From positions 62,001 through 126,000 of the forward strand of contig NZ_JAJUOS010000002.1 in the NCBI RefSeq assembly GCF_021378075.1: a stretch of 64,000 nt of DNA. Reading direction: 5' to 3'. Shown here in pieces: positions 8,798 to 17,583 of this stretch. Numbering within the stretch: position 1 is the first letter of the stretch; every line of letters starts with the position of its first letter. The notes beneath the pieces are model-generated. The model made no database searches. It had not been told where the DNA came from and saw only the letters and a list, made by a program, of their open reading frames with translations. Made by a program: the position numbers and the translations under genes. The DNA comes from Rhodobacter flavimaris (GTDB taxonomy: Bacteria; Pseudomonadota; Alphaproteobacteria; Rhodobacterales; Rhodobacteraceae).

Positions 8798-9349
8798 ATG
8801 AACAATATTGCGCTTTTCCTTGGGCAGGCCATTCGCCGCCCGTCGCAGATCTCTGCAGTCGTTCCCTCGTCCCGGCGTCTTGCCCGCGCAATGGCGGGGT
8901 CACTGGGCCCCGATACTGGCCCGGTCGCGGAACTCGGCGCGGGAACCGGGAACATTACGCGCGAGATCCTGGCGCAGGGCGTTGCCCCCGCCGACCTGAC
9001 GCTGTTCGAGCTGAACCCGGTCTTCTGCCACCGCCTCGCCGCGCAATTCCCCGGTGTCCGGATTGAAAACCGCCCGGCTCAGGACATGGCCGCCATCGGG
9101 GTCGAGAATCTCGGCGCCATCGTTTCCAGCCTGCCGCTGCTGTCGATGCCCGCGGGGCTGCAACACGCGATCTTGCGGGCCTGCCTGGCTGCGCTGGCCC
9201 CGCAAGGGCAGATCATCCAGTTCACCTACGGCCCGCGCCCGCCGCTTGACCCGCAGGTCCAGCACGATCTGGGGCTGGCCGTTCATCGCGGCCCGCAGGT
9301 CTTGCTGAACATGCCGCCCGCGCGGGTCTATTCCTACACGCGCCGTTAG
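8798..9349 (+). CDS. SAM-dependent methyltransferase, phospholipid N-methyltransferase-like
   Basis: A 183-residue class I methyltransferase. Motif I is AELGAGTGNIT (about residue 45) and the next acidic strand is LTLFELNP. The opening FLGQAIRRPSQISAVVPSSRRLAR resembles the Sinorhizobium-type phosphatidylethanolamine N-methyltransferase and rRNA dimethylase-like group. The substrate is therefore probably a phospholipid headgroup, but this is inferred from family resemblance only. It lies 56 bp after sspB and 94 bp before fumC on the same strand. Confidence 0.75.
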   Translation: MNNIALFLGQAIRRPSQISAVVPSSRRLARAMAGSLGPDTGPVAELGAGTGNITREILAQGVAPADLTLFELNPVFCHRLAAQFPGVRIENRPAQDMAAIGVENLGAIVSSLPLLSMPAGLQHAILRACLAALAPQGQIIQFTYGPRPPLDPQVQHDLGLAVHRGPQVLLNMPPARVYSYTRR

Positions 9350-9443
9350 GTCGGTATACCGCCGCATACTGATTGCAAAACGGCGTCAGGCACCTTATGA
9401 CGCAGGGTGAAATTCATCGCAGCATTGGAACGGAGGCCCAGCC

Positions 9444-10838
9444 ATGACCGCGACCCGCACCGAGACCGACAGCTTCGGCCCGCTCGAAGTCCCCGCCGAC
9501 AAGTACTGGGGCGCCCAGACCCAACGCTCGATCATGAACTTCCCGATCGGCTGGGAGCGTCAGCCCGTTCCGATCATCCGCGCGCTTGGCGTGATCAAGA
9601 AGGCCTGCGCGCTGGTCAACAAGGCCCAGGGCGACATGACCGCCGAAATCGCCGATGCGATCGCCGCCGCCGCGACCGAGGTGATCGAGGGTAAGTTCGA
9701 CGACAACTTCCCGCTGGTGGTCTGGCAGACCGGTTCGGGCACCCAGTCGAACATGAACGCCAACGAGGTGATCTCGAACCGCGCCATCGAGATGCTCGGC
9801 GGCGTCATGGCTTCGAAAAAGCCGGTTCACCCGAATGATCACTGCAACATGGGCCAGTCGTCGAACGACACTTTCCCGACCGCGATGCACGTCGCCATCG
9901 GCATGCAGGCGCGTGACGTGCTGCTGCCGGGCCTTGAAAAGCTGCACGCGGCCCTTGCCGCGAAAGCCGAGGAATTCAAGGACATCATCAAGATCGGCCG
10001 CACCCACACGCAGGATGCGACGCCGCTGACGCTCGGTCAGGAGTTCTCGGGCTACGCGAAACAGGTCGAGCGCGGGATCGAGCGCGTCAAGATGTGCCTT
10101 CCGCACATCTACGAACTGGCGCAGGGCGGCACCGCCGTCGGCACCGGCCTGAACACCCGCGTGGGTTGGGATACCCGCGTTGCCGCCCAGATCGCCGAGA
10201 TCACCGGCCTCCCCTTCGTCACCGCGCCGAACAAGTTCGAGGCGCTGGCCGCCCATGACGCGATGGTCATGTTCTCGGGCGCGCTGAAGACCGTGGCCGC
10301 CTCGCTCTTCAAGATCGCCAACGACCTGCGCCTCTTGGGTTCGGGCCCGCGCTCGGGTCTGGGCGAACTGATCCTGCCGGAAAACGAACCCGGTTCGTCG
10401 ATCATGCCGGGCAAGGTCAACCCGACCCAGGCCGAGGCGCTGACCATGGTCTGCGCCCATGTCATGGGCAACGATGCTGCTGTCGGTTTCGCCGGCTCGC
10501 AGGGCCATTTCGAGCTGAACGTCTACAACCCGATGATGTCCTACAACGTCCTCCAGTCGATGCAACTGCTGGGCGACTCGGCCAGCGCATTCACCGACAA
10601 CATGGTCGTGGGCACCCAGGCGAACACCGCCCGCATCGACAAGCTGATGAAAGAGTCGCTGATGCTGGTCACCGCGCTTGCGCCGACCATCGGCTACGAT
10701 GCCGCCACCAAGGTCGCCAAGACCGCGCACAAGAACGGCACCACGCTGAAGGAAGAGGCCATCGCGCTTGGCTATGTCGACGCGGAAACCTTCGACCGCA
10801 TCGTGCGCCCCGAAGACATGATCGGCCCGAAAGGCTGA
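9444..10838 (+). CDS. fumC: Fumarate hydratase, class II
   Basis: A 464-residue TCA-cycle enzyme interconverting fumarate and L-malate, a cytosolic homotetramer. The superfamily signature [11 protein letters not shown] (about residue 317) carries the catalytic serine loop. [28 protein letters not shown] and [20 protein letters not shown] form the other conserved active-site blocks. Length matches FumC of other proteobacteria. The ATG has GGAGG seven bases upstream, and a strong terminator follows at 10858. Confidence 0.97.
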   Translation: MTATRTETDSFGPLEVPADKYWGAQTQRSIMNFPIGWERQPVPIIRALGVIKKACALVNKAQGDMTAEIADAIAAAATEVIEGKFDDNFPLVVWQTGSGTQSNMNANEVISNRAIEMLGGVMASKKPVHPNDHCNMGQSSNDTFPTAMHVAIGMQARDVLLPGLEKLHAALAAKAEEFKDIIKIGRTHTQDATPLTLGQEFSGYAKQVERGIERVKMCLPHIYELAQGGTAVGTGLNTRVGWDTRVAAQIAEITGLPFVTAPNKFEALAAHDAMVMFSGALKTVAASLFKIANDLRLLGSGPRSGLGELILPENEPGSSIMPGKVNPTQAEALTMVCAHVMGNDAAVGFAGSQGHFELNVYNPMMSYNVLQSMQLLGDSASAFTDNMVVGTQANTARIDKLMKESLMLVTALAPTIGYDAATKVAKTAHKNGTTLKEEAIALGYVDAETFDRIVRPEDMIGPKG

Positions 10839-10857
10839 TTACGCCTGACCTGTTTCG

Positions 10858-10886
10858 AAAGGGCGGCCCCCGGGCCGCCCTTTTTC
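10858..10886 (+). terminator. Intrinsic terminator after fumC
   Basis: A 9-bp GC stem (GGGCGGCCC / GGGCCGCCC, 10861-10880) is followed by TTTTT and preceded by AAA on the other side. It can therefore stop transcription from both fumC and the convergent gene at 10899. Confidence 0.85.
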
Positions 10887-10898
10887 GTTGCGCCCGCG

Positions 10899-11213
10899 TC
10901 ACTCGACGACGCGTAGCACCTCCCAGTAGTTCGAACCCGAGACGACGTGCTCGCTCATCTTACGGCCCCAGTCTGCATGCATCTTGATCGAGCCGAGCTT
11001 GGCAAACATGCCGTCCAGCTCGGTCAGATCCTTCACGTGGATCTCGCTTTCGATCTCGGATTCGCAGGCCCCGACGGACCCCGTCAGGATCCGTTCCTGC
11101 GACACATCGAGCCCGGTCTGTGGTCCGACTTGCGCCTGCCACTCTTTCATCAGGTCGATGACGGTCTGTTTATAGCCAAACTTCGCCTTGATATGCCAAC
11201 GCGCTATCATCAT
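10899..11213 (-). CDS. Hypothetical protein (104 aa)
   Basis: A small cytosolic protein beginning MMIARWHIKAKFGYKQ and ending WEVLRVVE. The strand-helix-strand pattern and length resemble dimeric alpha-beta barrel proteins, but no family can be named with confidence and there is no metal or catalytic motif. The start is taken at the double ATG (11213/11210) because AGGGAGGG lies just upstream; the longer frame to 11288 overlaps the divergent DUF4169 promoter region. It converges on fumC across a shared terminator. Confidence 0.6.
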   Translation of the reverse strand: MMIARWHIKAKFGYKQTVIDLMKEWQAQVGPQTGLDVSQERILTGSVGACESEIESEIHVKDLTELDGMFAKLGSIKMHADWGRKMSEHVVSGSNYWEVLRVVE

Positions 11214-11351
11214 GAGAAGTCCCTCCCTGGATTGACTTGACCTCATGCCCGGCTGGCGTTCTTGTCGGTGTGGATACTCCCGCCCCATCTCAAGGCTACA
11301 CCCGCAGCGGAATTCTCGCTAGTCTTCGCCCGAACCAACCGAGGCCAACCC

Positions 11352-11534
11352 GTGACCGGAAAAATCGTCAACCTCAACACCGCCCGCAAACAGGCCGATC
11401 GCACCAAGAAGCGCACACAGGCCGATGCCAATGCCGCTAAGTTCGGGCGCACCAAGGCGCAGCGCAAGCTCGAAGAGACCGAGGCCGACATGGCGCGCAA
11501 CAAGCTTGACCAGCACAAGCGGGAAGAGGAATGA
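11352..11534 (+). CDS. DUF4169 family protein
   Basis: A 60-residue, highly charged helical protein starting at a GTG codon: VTGKIVNLNTARKQADRTKK, the usual DUF4169 opening, then alternating Lys/Glu to the end. An ATG further upstream (11262) would add about 30 residues not seen in the family. The stop overlaps the next start (ATGA), so it is coupled to the ribbon-helix-helix gene. The function is unknown. Confidence 0.75.
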   Translation: MTGKIVNLNTARKQADRTKKRTQADANAAKFGRTKAQRKLEETEADMARNKLDQHKREEE

Positions 11535-11758
11535 GCCGTCCGCGCAAACGCTCGCTGACGCTCGAGGGGCACCGCACCTCGGTCTCGCTTGAGGACGAGT
11601 TCTGGGCGGCCTTTCGCGAGATTGCCGAGGCCGAGGGCAAAGGCCTGAACGAGTTGGCGACCGAGATCGACGCCGCGCGCGGGGTGGATACCGGGCTGGC
11701 CACGGCGATCCGGCTTTATGTGCTGCGTGCAATGCGGGCTAGGCTTCCTCGGGCATAG
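11531..11758 (+). CDS. Ribbon-helix-helix domain protein
   Basis: A 75-residue protein. RTSVSLEDEFWAAFREIAE gives the beta strand and first helix of an Arc/CopG-like ribbon-helix-helix fold, followed by a helix with GKGLNELATEID. It probably binds DNA as a dimer. It is translationally coupled to the DUF4169 gene by a 4-bp overlap. The last 20 bp overlap the end of olsA on the opposite strand. Confidence 0.75.
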   Translation: MSRPRKRSLTLEGHRTSVSLEDEFWAAFREIAEAEGKGLNELATEIDAARGVDTGLATAIRLYVLRAMRARLPRA

Positions 11759-12560
11759 CCGAGCGCACCGCGGCCTCGCAATGCGCGGACAGCTCCTTGC
11801 GGGACGGGAAATCCGCCACATCGACGGGTTCATGGAACACGACCTCGACCTCGCCCTGCCGGGGCACCGCGAGAATCTTGAGCAGGTGCGAGCCGAAATC
11901 CATCTTGCCCCACCAGCCGTAAAACCGCGGGTCTTCGCCTTCCGGCGCGCGGTAGATCACGGTGACGGGCTGGATCTGCATGACCTTGTCGAGCCCGTGG
12001 CTGTAGAAGGCCGCAAACAGCGTGGGCTTGAACGGCAGCACGCGACGCGCGTCGGTCGAGGTGCCCTCGGGGAAAAACAGCAGATGATGGCCCGCGCGAA
12101 TGCGATCCTCGAACAGCTGCTGCTGCGCCTTGGCCTCCCGCGGGTCGCGGCGAATAAAGACGGTGCCCGTCGCACGGGCGAGCCAGCCGATACCGGGCCA
12201 GCTTGCCACCTCGGACTTCGCGACGAAATAGACCCTCTGGCAGGCATTGAGCGCAAAGATATCAAGCCACGATCCATGATTGGCCACCACGGCCCCGATA
12301 TGCTCCATCGGTGCGCCGCGCACGCGGTAGCGAATGCCCATGATCGGAAAGGCGCTGCGGCAAACGGCCATGGTGATCGCGGGGGTCCAGGGCCGGGCCT
12401 CACGGAACAGCGGGCGCTCGATCAGCCGCATGAGCAGCAGCAGGACCAGTCCGCCATAGGTCACCAAGCCCAGAACGCTGCCGCGTAGCAGCACCCGCAA
12501 CCAGCCCAATGGGCCGATTGCCCGGACCTCGGGCTCGGTCGCGTCGTCCCAGGTGCTCAC
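11739..12560 (-). CDS. olsA: OlsA: lyso-ornithine lipid O-acyltransferase (PlsC family)
   Basis: A 273-residue membrane-bound acyltransferase. It carries the PlsC motifs NHGSWLD (HX4D, about residue 94) and FFPEGTSTD, with a hydrophobic N-terminal helix (VTYGGLVLLLLMRLI). In general PlsC proteins acylate lysophosphatidate, but the gene overlaps olsB by 4 bp (GTGA), and that pairing is the ornithine-lipid operon in which OlsA adds the second fatty acid. It starts with GTG. It may also have some lysophosphatidate activity, as in Rhodobacter capsulatus. Confidence 0.85.
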   Translation of the reverse strand: MSTWDDATEPEVRAIGPLGWLRVLLRGSVLGLVTYGGLVLLLLMRLIERPLFREARPWTPAITMAVCRSAFPIMGIRYRVRGAPMEHIGAVVANHGSWLDIFALNACQRVYFVAKSEVASWPGIGWLARATGTVFIRRDPREAKAQQQLFEDRIRAGHHLLFFPEGTSTDARRVLPFKPTLFAAFYSHGLDKVMQIQPVTVIYRAPEGEDPRFYGWWGKMDFGSHLLKILAVPRQGEVEVVFHEPVDVADFPSRKELSAHCEAAVRSAMPEEA

Positions 12561-13342
12561 GCGCGGCCCTCGTGGCGTCGAGTGTAGAAATCCAGGTGCT
12601 TTTCGCTCATGGCCTTGGTGTCCATCAGAAGGAGCACATCGGTGGTGTTGAACGGCGCGTCAATGAATGCACCCTCGCCCACGAAACCGCCAAGGCGCAG
12701 GTAGGCACGGATCAGCGTCGGCATCGCGGCCATCGCGGCCTTGCGGTCCAGCTGATCCTCGGGAACGAGGTCCATGGGCTGAAAATGTTCGGGCAACGCG
12801 CGGGGGCGTAGCGCCTCGGGGGCAAGGTGGTGATAGTGCAGCCAGGCCAGCGGCATCCGCAGGGGCTCCGGGTCGATGCCGTGGAACGAGGCCACGCCGA
12901 ACAGGATCTCGATCTCATTGGCCAGAACGTAGTCGGCCAGCGCATTCCACAGCAGCAGCATCGAGGCCCCGCCGCGATAGTCCGGGTCCACGCAAGAGCG
13001 GCCAAGCTCCAGCAGCTTGCGGCCCGAGGCGCGCAGCTTGCTCAGGTCATATTCGGAATCGCAATAGAAGCGCCCGAATTGCGCCGCGCGATCCGAGGGC
13101 AGAAGCCGATAGACACCGACGACATGTTCAAGCGCGGCAGCATCCCGGCTCGGGTCCACAAGGATCAGGTGATCATAGACCTCGTCGAACTCATCCCGTT
13201 CAAACCGGTTTTCATGATCAACCAGCGGTCCGTCGCCGCCCAGTTCCTCGACGAAGACCGAATAGCGTAGCCTTTGCGCGGCCATCAGGTCCGAAGGCTC
13301 CGTCGCAAGGCGGATCTGATAATGTGCGGATTCCGCGGCCAT
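12557..13342 (-). CDS. olsB: OlsB: L-ornithine N-alpha-acyltransferase
   Basis: A 261-residue GNAT-fold enzyme that joins a 3-hydroxyacyl group from acyl carrier protein to the alpha-amino group of ornithine, the first step of ornithine-lipid synthesis. Family blocks are AAQRLRYSVFVEELGG, LELGRSCVDPDYRGG and LFGVASFHGIDP. The ATG at 13342 is preferred over a TTG at 13357 because CAGGGA lies upstream of it. Ornithine lipids replace phospholipids under phosphate limitation in many alphaproteobacteria; no Pho box was identified here. Confidence 0.9.
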   Translation of the reverse strand: MAAESAHYQIRLATEPSDLMAAQRLRYSVFVEELGGDGPLVDHENRFERDEFDEVYDHLILVDPSRDAAALEHVVGVYRLLPSDRAAQFGRFYCDSEYDLSKLRASGRKLLELGRSCVDPDYRGGASMLLLWNALADYVLANEIEILFGVASFHGIDPEPLRMPLAWLHYHHLAPEALRPRALPEHFQPMDLVPEDQLDRKAAMAAMPTLIRAYLRLGGFVGEGAFIDAPFNTTDVLLLMDTKAMSEKHLDFYTRRHEGRA

Positions 13343-13482
13343 GCGTCCCTGCCCCAAAGCGTCTGCGAAGTTTTACGGCAGAGCCGCGGCCAAATGCAAC
13401 GCCACACAGAGCAAACCATACGTCGCGTCGCGGCGGATGCACGCGAAGGTTGTTTTTTGGTCGCTGCGGCGTTAACCGTTTA

Positions 13483-13662
13483 TCAACCCTGATCGGGCAA
13501 AACGAGCATCAGCTGCACCCGACGCCCGTCGATAACCTGTTTGCCAGCATGTTCGAAATTGACCGTGATCCGGTCGCCGATGCGCGACTGAACCTGCCCG
13601 ACGCCCCAATCCGCCGCGAGCGGGTTGCGCACCAACATGCCCGGTTCGAGAAATTCGTTCAA
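13483..13662 (-). CDS. DUF3553 domain protein
   Basis: A small beta-rich protein with the family core EPGMLVRNP, DWGVGQVQS and ITVNFEHAGKQVID. The start is uncertain. TTG at 13662 has GAGGT upstream and gives 59 residues, the usual family length. ATG at 13689 gives 68 residues but would overlap the divergent chpT start by 2 bp. DUF3553 resembles the short beta domain found near some UvrD-type helicases; the function of solo copies is unknown. Confidence 0.75.
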   Translation of the reverse strand: MNEFLEPGMLVRNPLAADWGVGQVQSRIGDRITVNFEHAGKQVIDGRRVQLMLVLPDQG

Positions 13663-13687
13663 TCTGACCTCACTTTCGGAAAGAGCC

Positions 13688-14305
13688 ATGCCGACTGAGA
13701 CATCCGCCCCCATGGCAGACCCGCAGACCGATCTTGTGGCCCTGGTTGGATCGCGACTCTGCCATGACCTTATCAGCCCTTTGGGCGCAATCGGCAACGG
13801 GGTGGAGTTACTCGCAATGTCCGGCGTCCCGGCTAGCCCGGAAATGGAGCTGATTGCCGAAAGCGTGCGCGCCGCGAACACGCGAATTCGGTTCTTTCGC
13901 ATCGCCTTCGGCCAAGCCGTGCCCGAACAGCGCGTCAGTCAGCGCGAGATCCGGGCGATCCTGGATGACATGGCGCGCACGGGCCGGACGCGCATCCGAT
14001 GGGAGGTTGAGGGCGATCTGTCTCGGCAAGAGGTCAAGCTGACCTTCCTCGCAATCCTCTGCCTCGAAAGCGCCCTGCCGCGCGGCGGAGACATCATCGT
14101 CAGTCAGACTGCGGACGGCTGGCGCATTGACGCGCAGGGCGCCCAGATCCGAACCGAGCCAGATTTCTGGGCGCAACTTTCGGCAGACACGGGAACGCTC
14201 CCCCCCGCGCAGGTGCAGTTCGCGCTCTTGCCGCGTGAAGCGCGGCTGGCAGGCCGCAACTTACTTCATGAGGTGACTGACAACCGCGTCGTGCTTGGCT
14301 TTTAG
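13688..14305 (+). CDS. chpT: Histidine phosphotransferase ChpT-like
   Basis: A 205-residue protein resembling ChpT, which passes phosphate from the hybrid kinase CckA to CtrA and CpdR in alphaproteobacteria. The phospho-accepting histidine sits in SRLCHDLISPLGAIGNGVELL, near residue 22, the helical-hairpin pattern of the family. The C-terminal half is a degenerate ATPase-like domain with no ATP-binding N or G boxes visible, as expected. GGAAAGAG precedes the start. Confidence 0.85.
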   Translation: MPTETSAPMADPQTDLVALVGSRLCHDLISPLGAIGNGVELLAMSGVPASPEMELIAESVRAANTRIRFFRIAFGQAVPEQRVSQREIRAILDDMARTGRTRIRWEVEGDLSRQEVKLTFLAILCLESALPRGGDIIVSQTADGWRIDAQGAQIRTEPDFWAQLSADTGTLPPAQVQFALLPREARLAGRNLLHEVTDNRVVLGF

Positions 14306-14311
14306 AAGTAA

Positions 14312-14335
14312 AAAGCCCCGCCGAGGCGGGGCTTT
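14312..14335. terminator. Bidirectional terminator between chpT and proA
   Basis: Perfect inverted repeat AAAGCCCCGCC / GGCGGGGCTTT with a 2-base loop, flanked by A and T runs. It lies between the convergent chpT and proA genes and can serve both. Confidence 0.85.
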
Positions 14336-14338
14336 GGA

Positions 14339-15604
14339 TCACTTGCGGCAGGTGCCGTCGCCGGTCACCAGATATTTAAACGAGGTCAGCTGCTCCGCCC
14401 CCACCGGCCCGCGCGCATGCAGCTTGCCGGTCGCAATCCCGATCTCGGCACCCATGCCGAACTCGCCACCATCGGCGAACTGGGTGGAGGCATTGCGCAT
14501 CAGGATCGCGGAATCGAGCCGCTGGAAAAAGCGCGCTGCGGTGGCATCGTCCTCGGTCAGGATCGACTCGGTATGCTGCGAGCCATAGCGGCGGATATGC
14601 GCAATGGCCCCATCCACCCCGTCAACGATCTTCGCCGCGCAGATCATATCGAGGAACTCGCGTCCGAAATCGTCCGGGGCGGCGGCCACGGTGCCGACGA
14701 CGTTCAGCAGATCGCCCTCGGTGCGCACCTCGACCCCGGCCTTGACCAGATCCTCGACCAAAACCGCGCCGTGCTTATCATAGAAGGCGCGGTCGATCAG
14801 CAGGCACTCCATCGCGCCGCAGATCCCGGTGCGGCGGGTCTTGGCGTTCAGCACGACCGCGCGCGCTTTCTCAAGATCCGCAGCGCCATCGGCATAGACG
14901 TGGCAGATGCCTTCGAGATGAGCAAAGACCGGCACGCGCGCCTCGGCCTGAACCAGACCCACCAGCCCCTTGCCCCCGCGCGGCACGATCACGTCGATAT
15001 GGGTTACTGCTTTCAGCATCTCGGCCACCGCCGCGCGGTCGCGCGTCGGCACCAGCTGGATCGCCGCCTCGGGCAGACCCGCAGCGCGAAGCCCCTCGAC
15101 CATACAGGCGTGAATCGCACGCGAGGAATGGAAGCTCTCCGAGCCGCCCCGCAGGATCACCGCATTGCCCGCCTTGAGGCACAATGCCCCGGCATCAGCC
15201 GTCACGTTGGGACGCGATTCATAAATCACGCCGATCACGCCAAGCGGCGTGCGCACGCGCTGGATATGCAGCCCCGTCGGGCGATCCCATTCCGACAGGA
15301 TCTGCCCCACCGGGTCGGCCTGAGCAGCCACCGCCCGCAGCCCGTCCACGATCGACTTGATACGCCCCTCGTCGAGTGCGAGGCGATCCATCATCGCCGG
15401 GCTCAGCCCCTTGTTCGCGCCATAGGCCATGTCCTCGCCATTGGCGGCCATGATCTCGACCCGACGCGCCCAGACGGCATCGGCGGCGGCCATGAGTGCG
15501 GCCTCCTTCGCGGCCGATGGCGCGAAAGCCAGCTCGGCCGCAGCGGCGCGCGCGGCACCACCCAGTTGGTCGATCAGGGCTTTGGCATCAATCTGGTCCG
15601 TCAT
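14339..15604 (-). CDS. proA: Gamma-glutamyl phosphate reductase
   Basis: A 421-residue aldehyde-dehydrogenase-fold enzyme reducing L-glutamyl-5-phosphate to the semialdehyde with NADPH, the second step of proline synthesis. The catalytic cysteine is in the block [13 protein letters not shown] (about residue 255), and [14 protein letters not shown] and [11 protein letters not shown] are further conserved segments. The ATG at 15604 has AAGGAG upstream, whereas the frame continues without support to 15658. proB is not adjacent; a small membrane gene lies upstream instead. Confidence 0.95.
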   Translation of the reverse strand: MTDQIDAKALIDQLGGAARAAAAELAFAPSAAKEAALMAAADAVWARRVEIMAANGEDMAYGANKGLSPAMMDRLALDEGRIKSIVDGLRAVAAQADPVGQILSEWDRPTGLHIQRVRTPLGVIGVIYESRPNVTADAGALCLKAGNAVILRGGSESFHSSRAIHACMVEGLRAAGLPEAAIQLVPTRDRAAVAEMLKAVTHIDVIVPRGGKGLVGLVQAEARVPVFAHLEGICHVYADGAADLEKARAVVLNAKTRRTGICGAMECLLIDRAFYDKHGAVLVEDLVKAGVEVRTEGDLLNVVGTVAAAPDDFGREFLDMICAAKIVDGVDGAIAHIRRYGSQHTESILTEDDATAARFFQRLDSAILMRNASTQFADGGEFGMGAEIGIATGKLHARGPVGAEQLTSFKYLVTGDGTCRK

Positions 15605-15662
15605 GGAAGGCTCCTTTCGTTCGCCCTCCGTATAGGCCCTCGGGCCCCTTGGCGGCAAGCGT

Positions 15663-15887
15663 TCAGCTTGTGCGGGTCTGGCGTATCAATTTCGCGGCCA
15701 GAACAAGCCAGGGCATGCCATGCAGCAACAGGTCGAACCAGTCGAGCGGACGCACCAGTGTGCCGGCGGCAAGCATCTTGAGCTTTTCCCAGACATGCGG
15801 CTCAGGCGTAAAAGGCGCGAGGCCCAGCAGAAGCGCGAAAATCAGTGCATGACCCAGCGAAATTCTATCAAGAAACGCTGCGAACAT
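15663..15887 (-). CDS. Small membrane protein, conserved in Rhodobacterales
   Basis: About 74 residues with two hydrophobic helices around the conserved segment [20 protein letters not shown]. Close homologues are widespread in Rhodobacterales and are often labelled RND transporter, although the protein is far too short for one; it is better called an unknown small membrane protein. ATG at 15899 is an alternative start. It sits upstream of proA on the same strand with a 58-bp gap. Confidence 0.65.
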   Translation of the reverse strand: MFAAFLDRISLGHALIFALLLGLAPFTPEPHVWEKLKMLAAGTLVRPLDWFDLLLHGMPWLVLAAKLIRQTRTS

Positions 15888-15912
15888 GGCCACCTTCATT
15901 CTGGGGAAGAAG

Positions 15913-15989
15913 TGGCGCGGTTGACGGGGCTCGAACCCGCGACCCCCGGCGTGACAGGCCGGTACTCTAACCAACTGAGCTACAACCGC
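15913..15989 (-). tRNA. tRNA-Asp (GTC), copy 1
   Basis: On the reverse strand the sequence folds as a cloverleaf with acceptor GCGGTTG / CAACCGC, anticodon GTC in CCTGTCACG, T-arm GGGTTCGAGCCCC and encoded GCCA. It is identical to copy 2, 28 bp away. Confidence 0.95.
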
Positions 15990-16017
15990 GCATTTCACGG
16001 CCGGGGCGATCAGGAGA

Positions 16018-16094
16018 TGGCGCGGTTGACGGGGCTCGAACCCGCGACCCCCGGCGTGACAGGCCGGTACTCTAACCAACTGAGCTACAACCGC
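16018..16094 (-). tRNA. tRNA-Asp (GTC), copy 2
   Basis: Identical over its whole length to the copy at 15913-15989, including the encoded CCA. It is transcribed first from the promoter at 16133-16161, so both copies probably come from one transcript. Confidence 0.95.
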
Positions 16095-16132
16095 AGCACC
16101 ATCTCCCGGATCGCCATCCGGGCGTGGGGGGT

Positions 16133-16161
16133 GTATTACGCAGCCCCGCGCGCGCCGTCAA
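16133..16161 (-). promoter_or_regulatory. Promoter of the tRNA-Asp pair
   Basis: Read on the reverse strand: TTGACG (16161-16156), 17-bp spacer, TAATAC (16138-16133). This is close to sigma-70 consensus and is placed about 39 bp before the tRNA. Confidence 0.75.
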
Positions 16162-16266
16162 GCGGCACTGTGAGAAAAGTTTCGCAAATTCGAAACTCAC
16201 CCCCGCAGGCGCCCGATCAGGCCTGCGGAATGCAGCACAAAGACACGCCTTTTCAGCCACTTGCAG

Positions 16267-17205
16267 TTATCTTGGAGGCGCCGGAATGAATTCGGCATCG
16301 TCCCCCGGCGGCAACTGAAACCGCCCGTGCATCCAATCGCCCGCGCGCCAGGCTTCCTTGGCAGCCTCGATCCGCTCTTTCGACGAAGCCACGAAGTTCC
16401 ACCAGATGTAACGCGGGCCTTCCGGCGTCGCACCGCCAAGCAACAGGATTCGCGCCCCCGCCTCCCCTGCCCGGAGTGCGACCTGATCGCCGGGGCGGAA
16501 AATCAGCAGTCGCCCGGCCTCGAATCGCTGCCCAGCCACCTCGACCTCGCCCGAAAGCACATAGACCGCCCGGTCCTCGTGATTGTCGGGCAAGGGCAGA
16601 GCTGCACGCGGCTCCATCACAGCATCCGCCATGAACATCTCCGAAGGCAGCGCAAGCGGCGCCCGCGCACCCCACGCATCGCCCAAAACCAGGCGCACCT
16701 GCTTCCCTTCGGCCTCCAGAAGCGGCTGCGCCGCGTTCGGGACGTGGTTGAAGGTCGGCATGCCATCCTCAACCGCCTGCGGCAGCGCCGCCCAGATTTG
16801 CACGCCCGAAAGAGTCTGCCCACTCTCACGCACAGGACCGTCGGTCCGTTCCGAGTGGGTGATGCCATGCCCCGCGCTCATCCAGTTGACGGCGCCGGGC
16901 GTGATCCACTGATCCGAGCCGAGGCTATCGCGATGATGCAATCGCCCGGCAAAGAGGTAGGTCACCGTTGCGAGGCCGATATGGGGATGCGGGCGCACGT
17001 CGATGCCTTGCCCGCTGAGAAACTCGACCGGTCCGATCTGATCGAAGAAGATGAACGGGCCGACCATCTGGCGCTTGGCCGAGGGCAGTGCACGGCGCAC
17101 CTCGAACCCGCCCAGATCGCGAGCGCGCGGAACAATGACGGTCTCGATCGCATCGACCGAGTCGCCGATCGGGATCTTTGGGTCGAGTAACGGGTTCCAG
17201 CTCAT
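16267..17205 (-). CDS. Pirin family protein
   Basis: A 312-residue bicupin. The N-terminal cupin has the pirin signature GPFIFFDQIGP and the metal-ligand block RPHPHIGLATVTYLFAGRLHHRD; GHGITHSER supplies a further histidine. Bacterial pirins bind Fe or Ni; some oxidise quercetin or bind metabolic enzymes, so the role here is open. The ATG at 17205 has AGGAGG upstream, and the frame before it is not supported. It is surrounded by tRNA genes on the same strand. Confidence 0.88.
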   Translation of the reverse strand: MSWNPLLDPKIPIGDSVDAIETVIVPRARDLGGFEVRRALPSAKRQMVGPFIFFDQIGPVEFLSGQGIDVRPHPHIGLATVTYLFAGRLHHRDSLGSDQWITPGAVNWMSAGHGITHSERTDGPVRESGQTLSGVQIWAALPQAVEDGMPTFNHVPNAAQPLLEAEGKQVRLVLGDAWGARAPLALPSEMFMADAVMEPRAALPLPDNHEDRAVYVLSGEVEVAGQRFEAGRLLIFRPGDQVALRAGEAGARILLLGGATPEGPRYIWWNFVASSKERIEAAKEAWRAGDWMHGRFQLPPGDDAEFIPAPPR

Positions 17206-17310
17206 CTGCGCCTCCTGACCCCAATCAAGATAGCGCGGAATACCTGTGGGCCAAACCCACGGCTGCGAACAGCGGCGGCGCGTGGATGCACTGAACGCGC
17301 CTAGGGGAGG

Positions 17311-17386
17311 TGGTGGGTGATGAGAGACTCGAACTCCCGACATCCTCGGTGTAAACGAGGCGCTCTACCAACTGAGCTAATCACCC
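17311..17386 (-). tRNA. tRNA-Val (TAC)
   Basis: Reverse-strand cloverleaf with acceptor GGGTGAT / ATCACCC, anticodon TAC inside TTTACAC, T-arm GGGAGTTCGAGTCTC and encoded ACCA. Confidence 0.94.
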
Positions 17387-17396
17387 GACGCGGCAC

Positions 17397-17425
17397 TTCT
17401 AGCCTGCGCTAGGCTTGCAGTGCAA
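17397..17425 (-). promoter_or_regulatory. Promoter of tRNA-Val (TAC)
   Basis: Read on the reverse strand: TTGCAC, 17-bp spacer, CTAGAA, ending 10 bp before the tRNA. The -10 box is weak, but spacing and position fit. Confidence 0.5.
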
Positions 17426-17489
17426 GCCCTGAAGGCAGCGCTCAAAAACAGAAAAACGCGCCACAATATGGACGCGTCTTTCGGAATTC

Positions 17490-17564
17490 TGGTGGGCGAT
17501 AACGGATTTGAACCGCTGACATCTTCGATGTGAACGAAGCGCTCTACCGCTGAGCTAATCGCCC
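17490..17564 (-). tRNA. tRNA-Val (CAC)
   Basis: Reverse-strand cloverleaf with acceptor GGGCGAT / ATCGCCC, anticodon CAC inside TTCACAT, T-arm GCGGTTCAAATCCG and encoded ACCA. Together with the TAC gene it covers the valine codons ending in A/G. Confidence 0.94.
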
Positions 17565-17583
17565 GGTGGAGGGGCTTTTAGCC

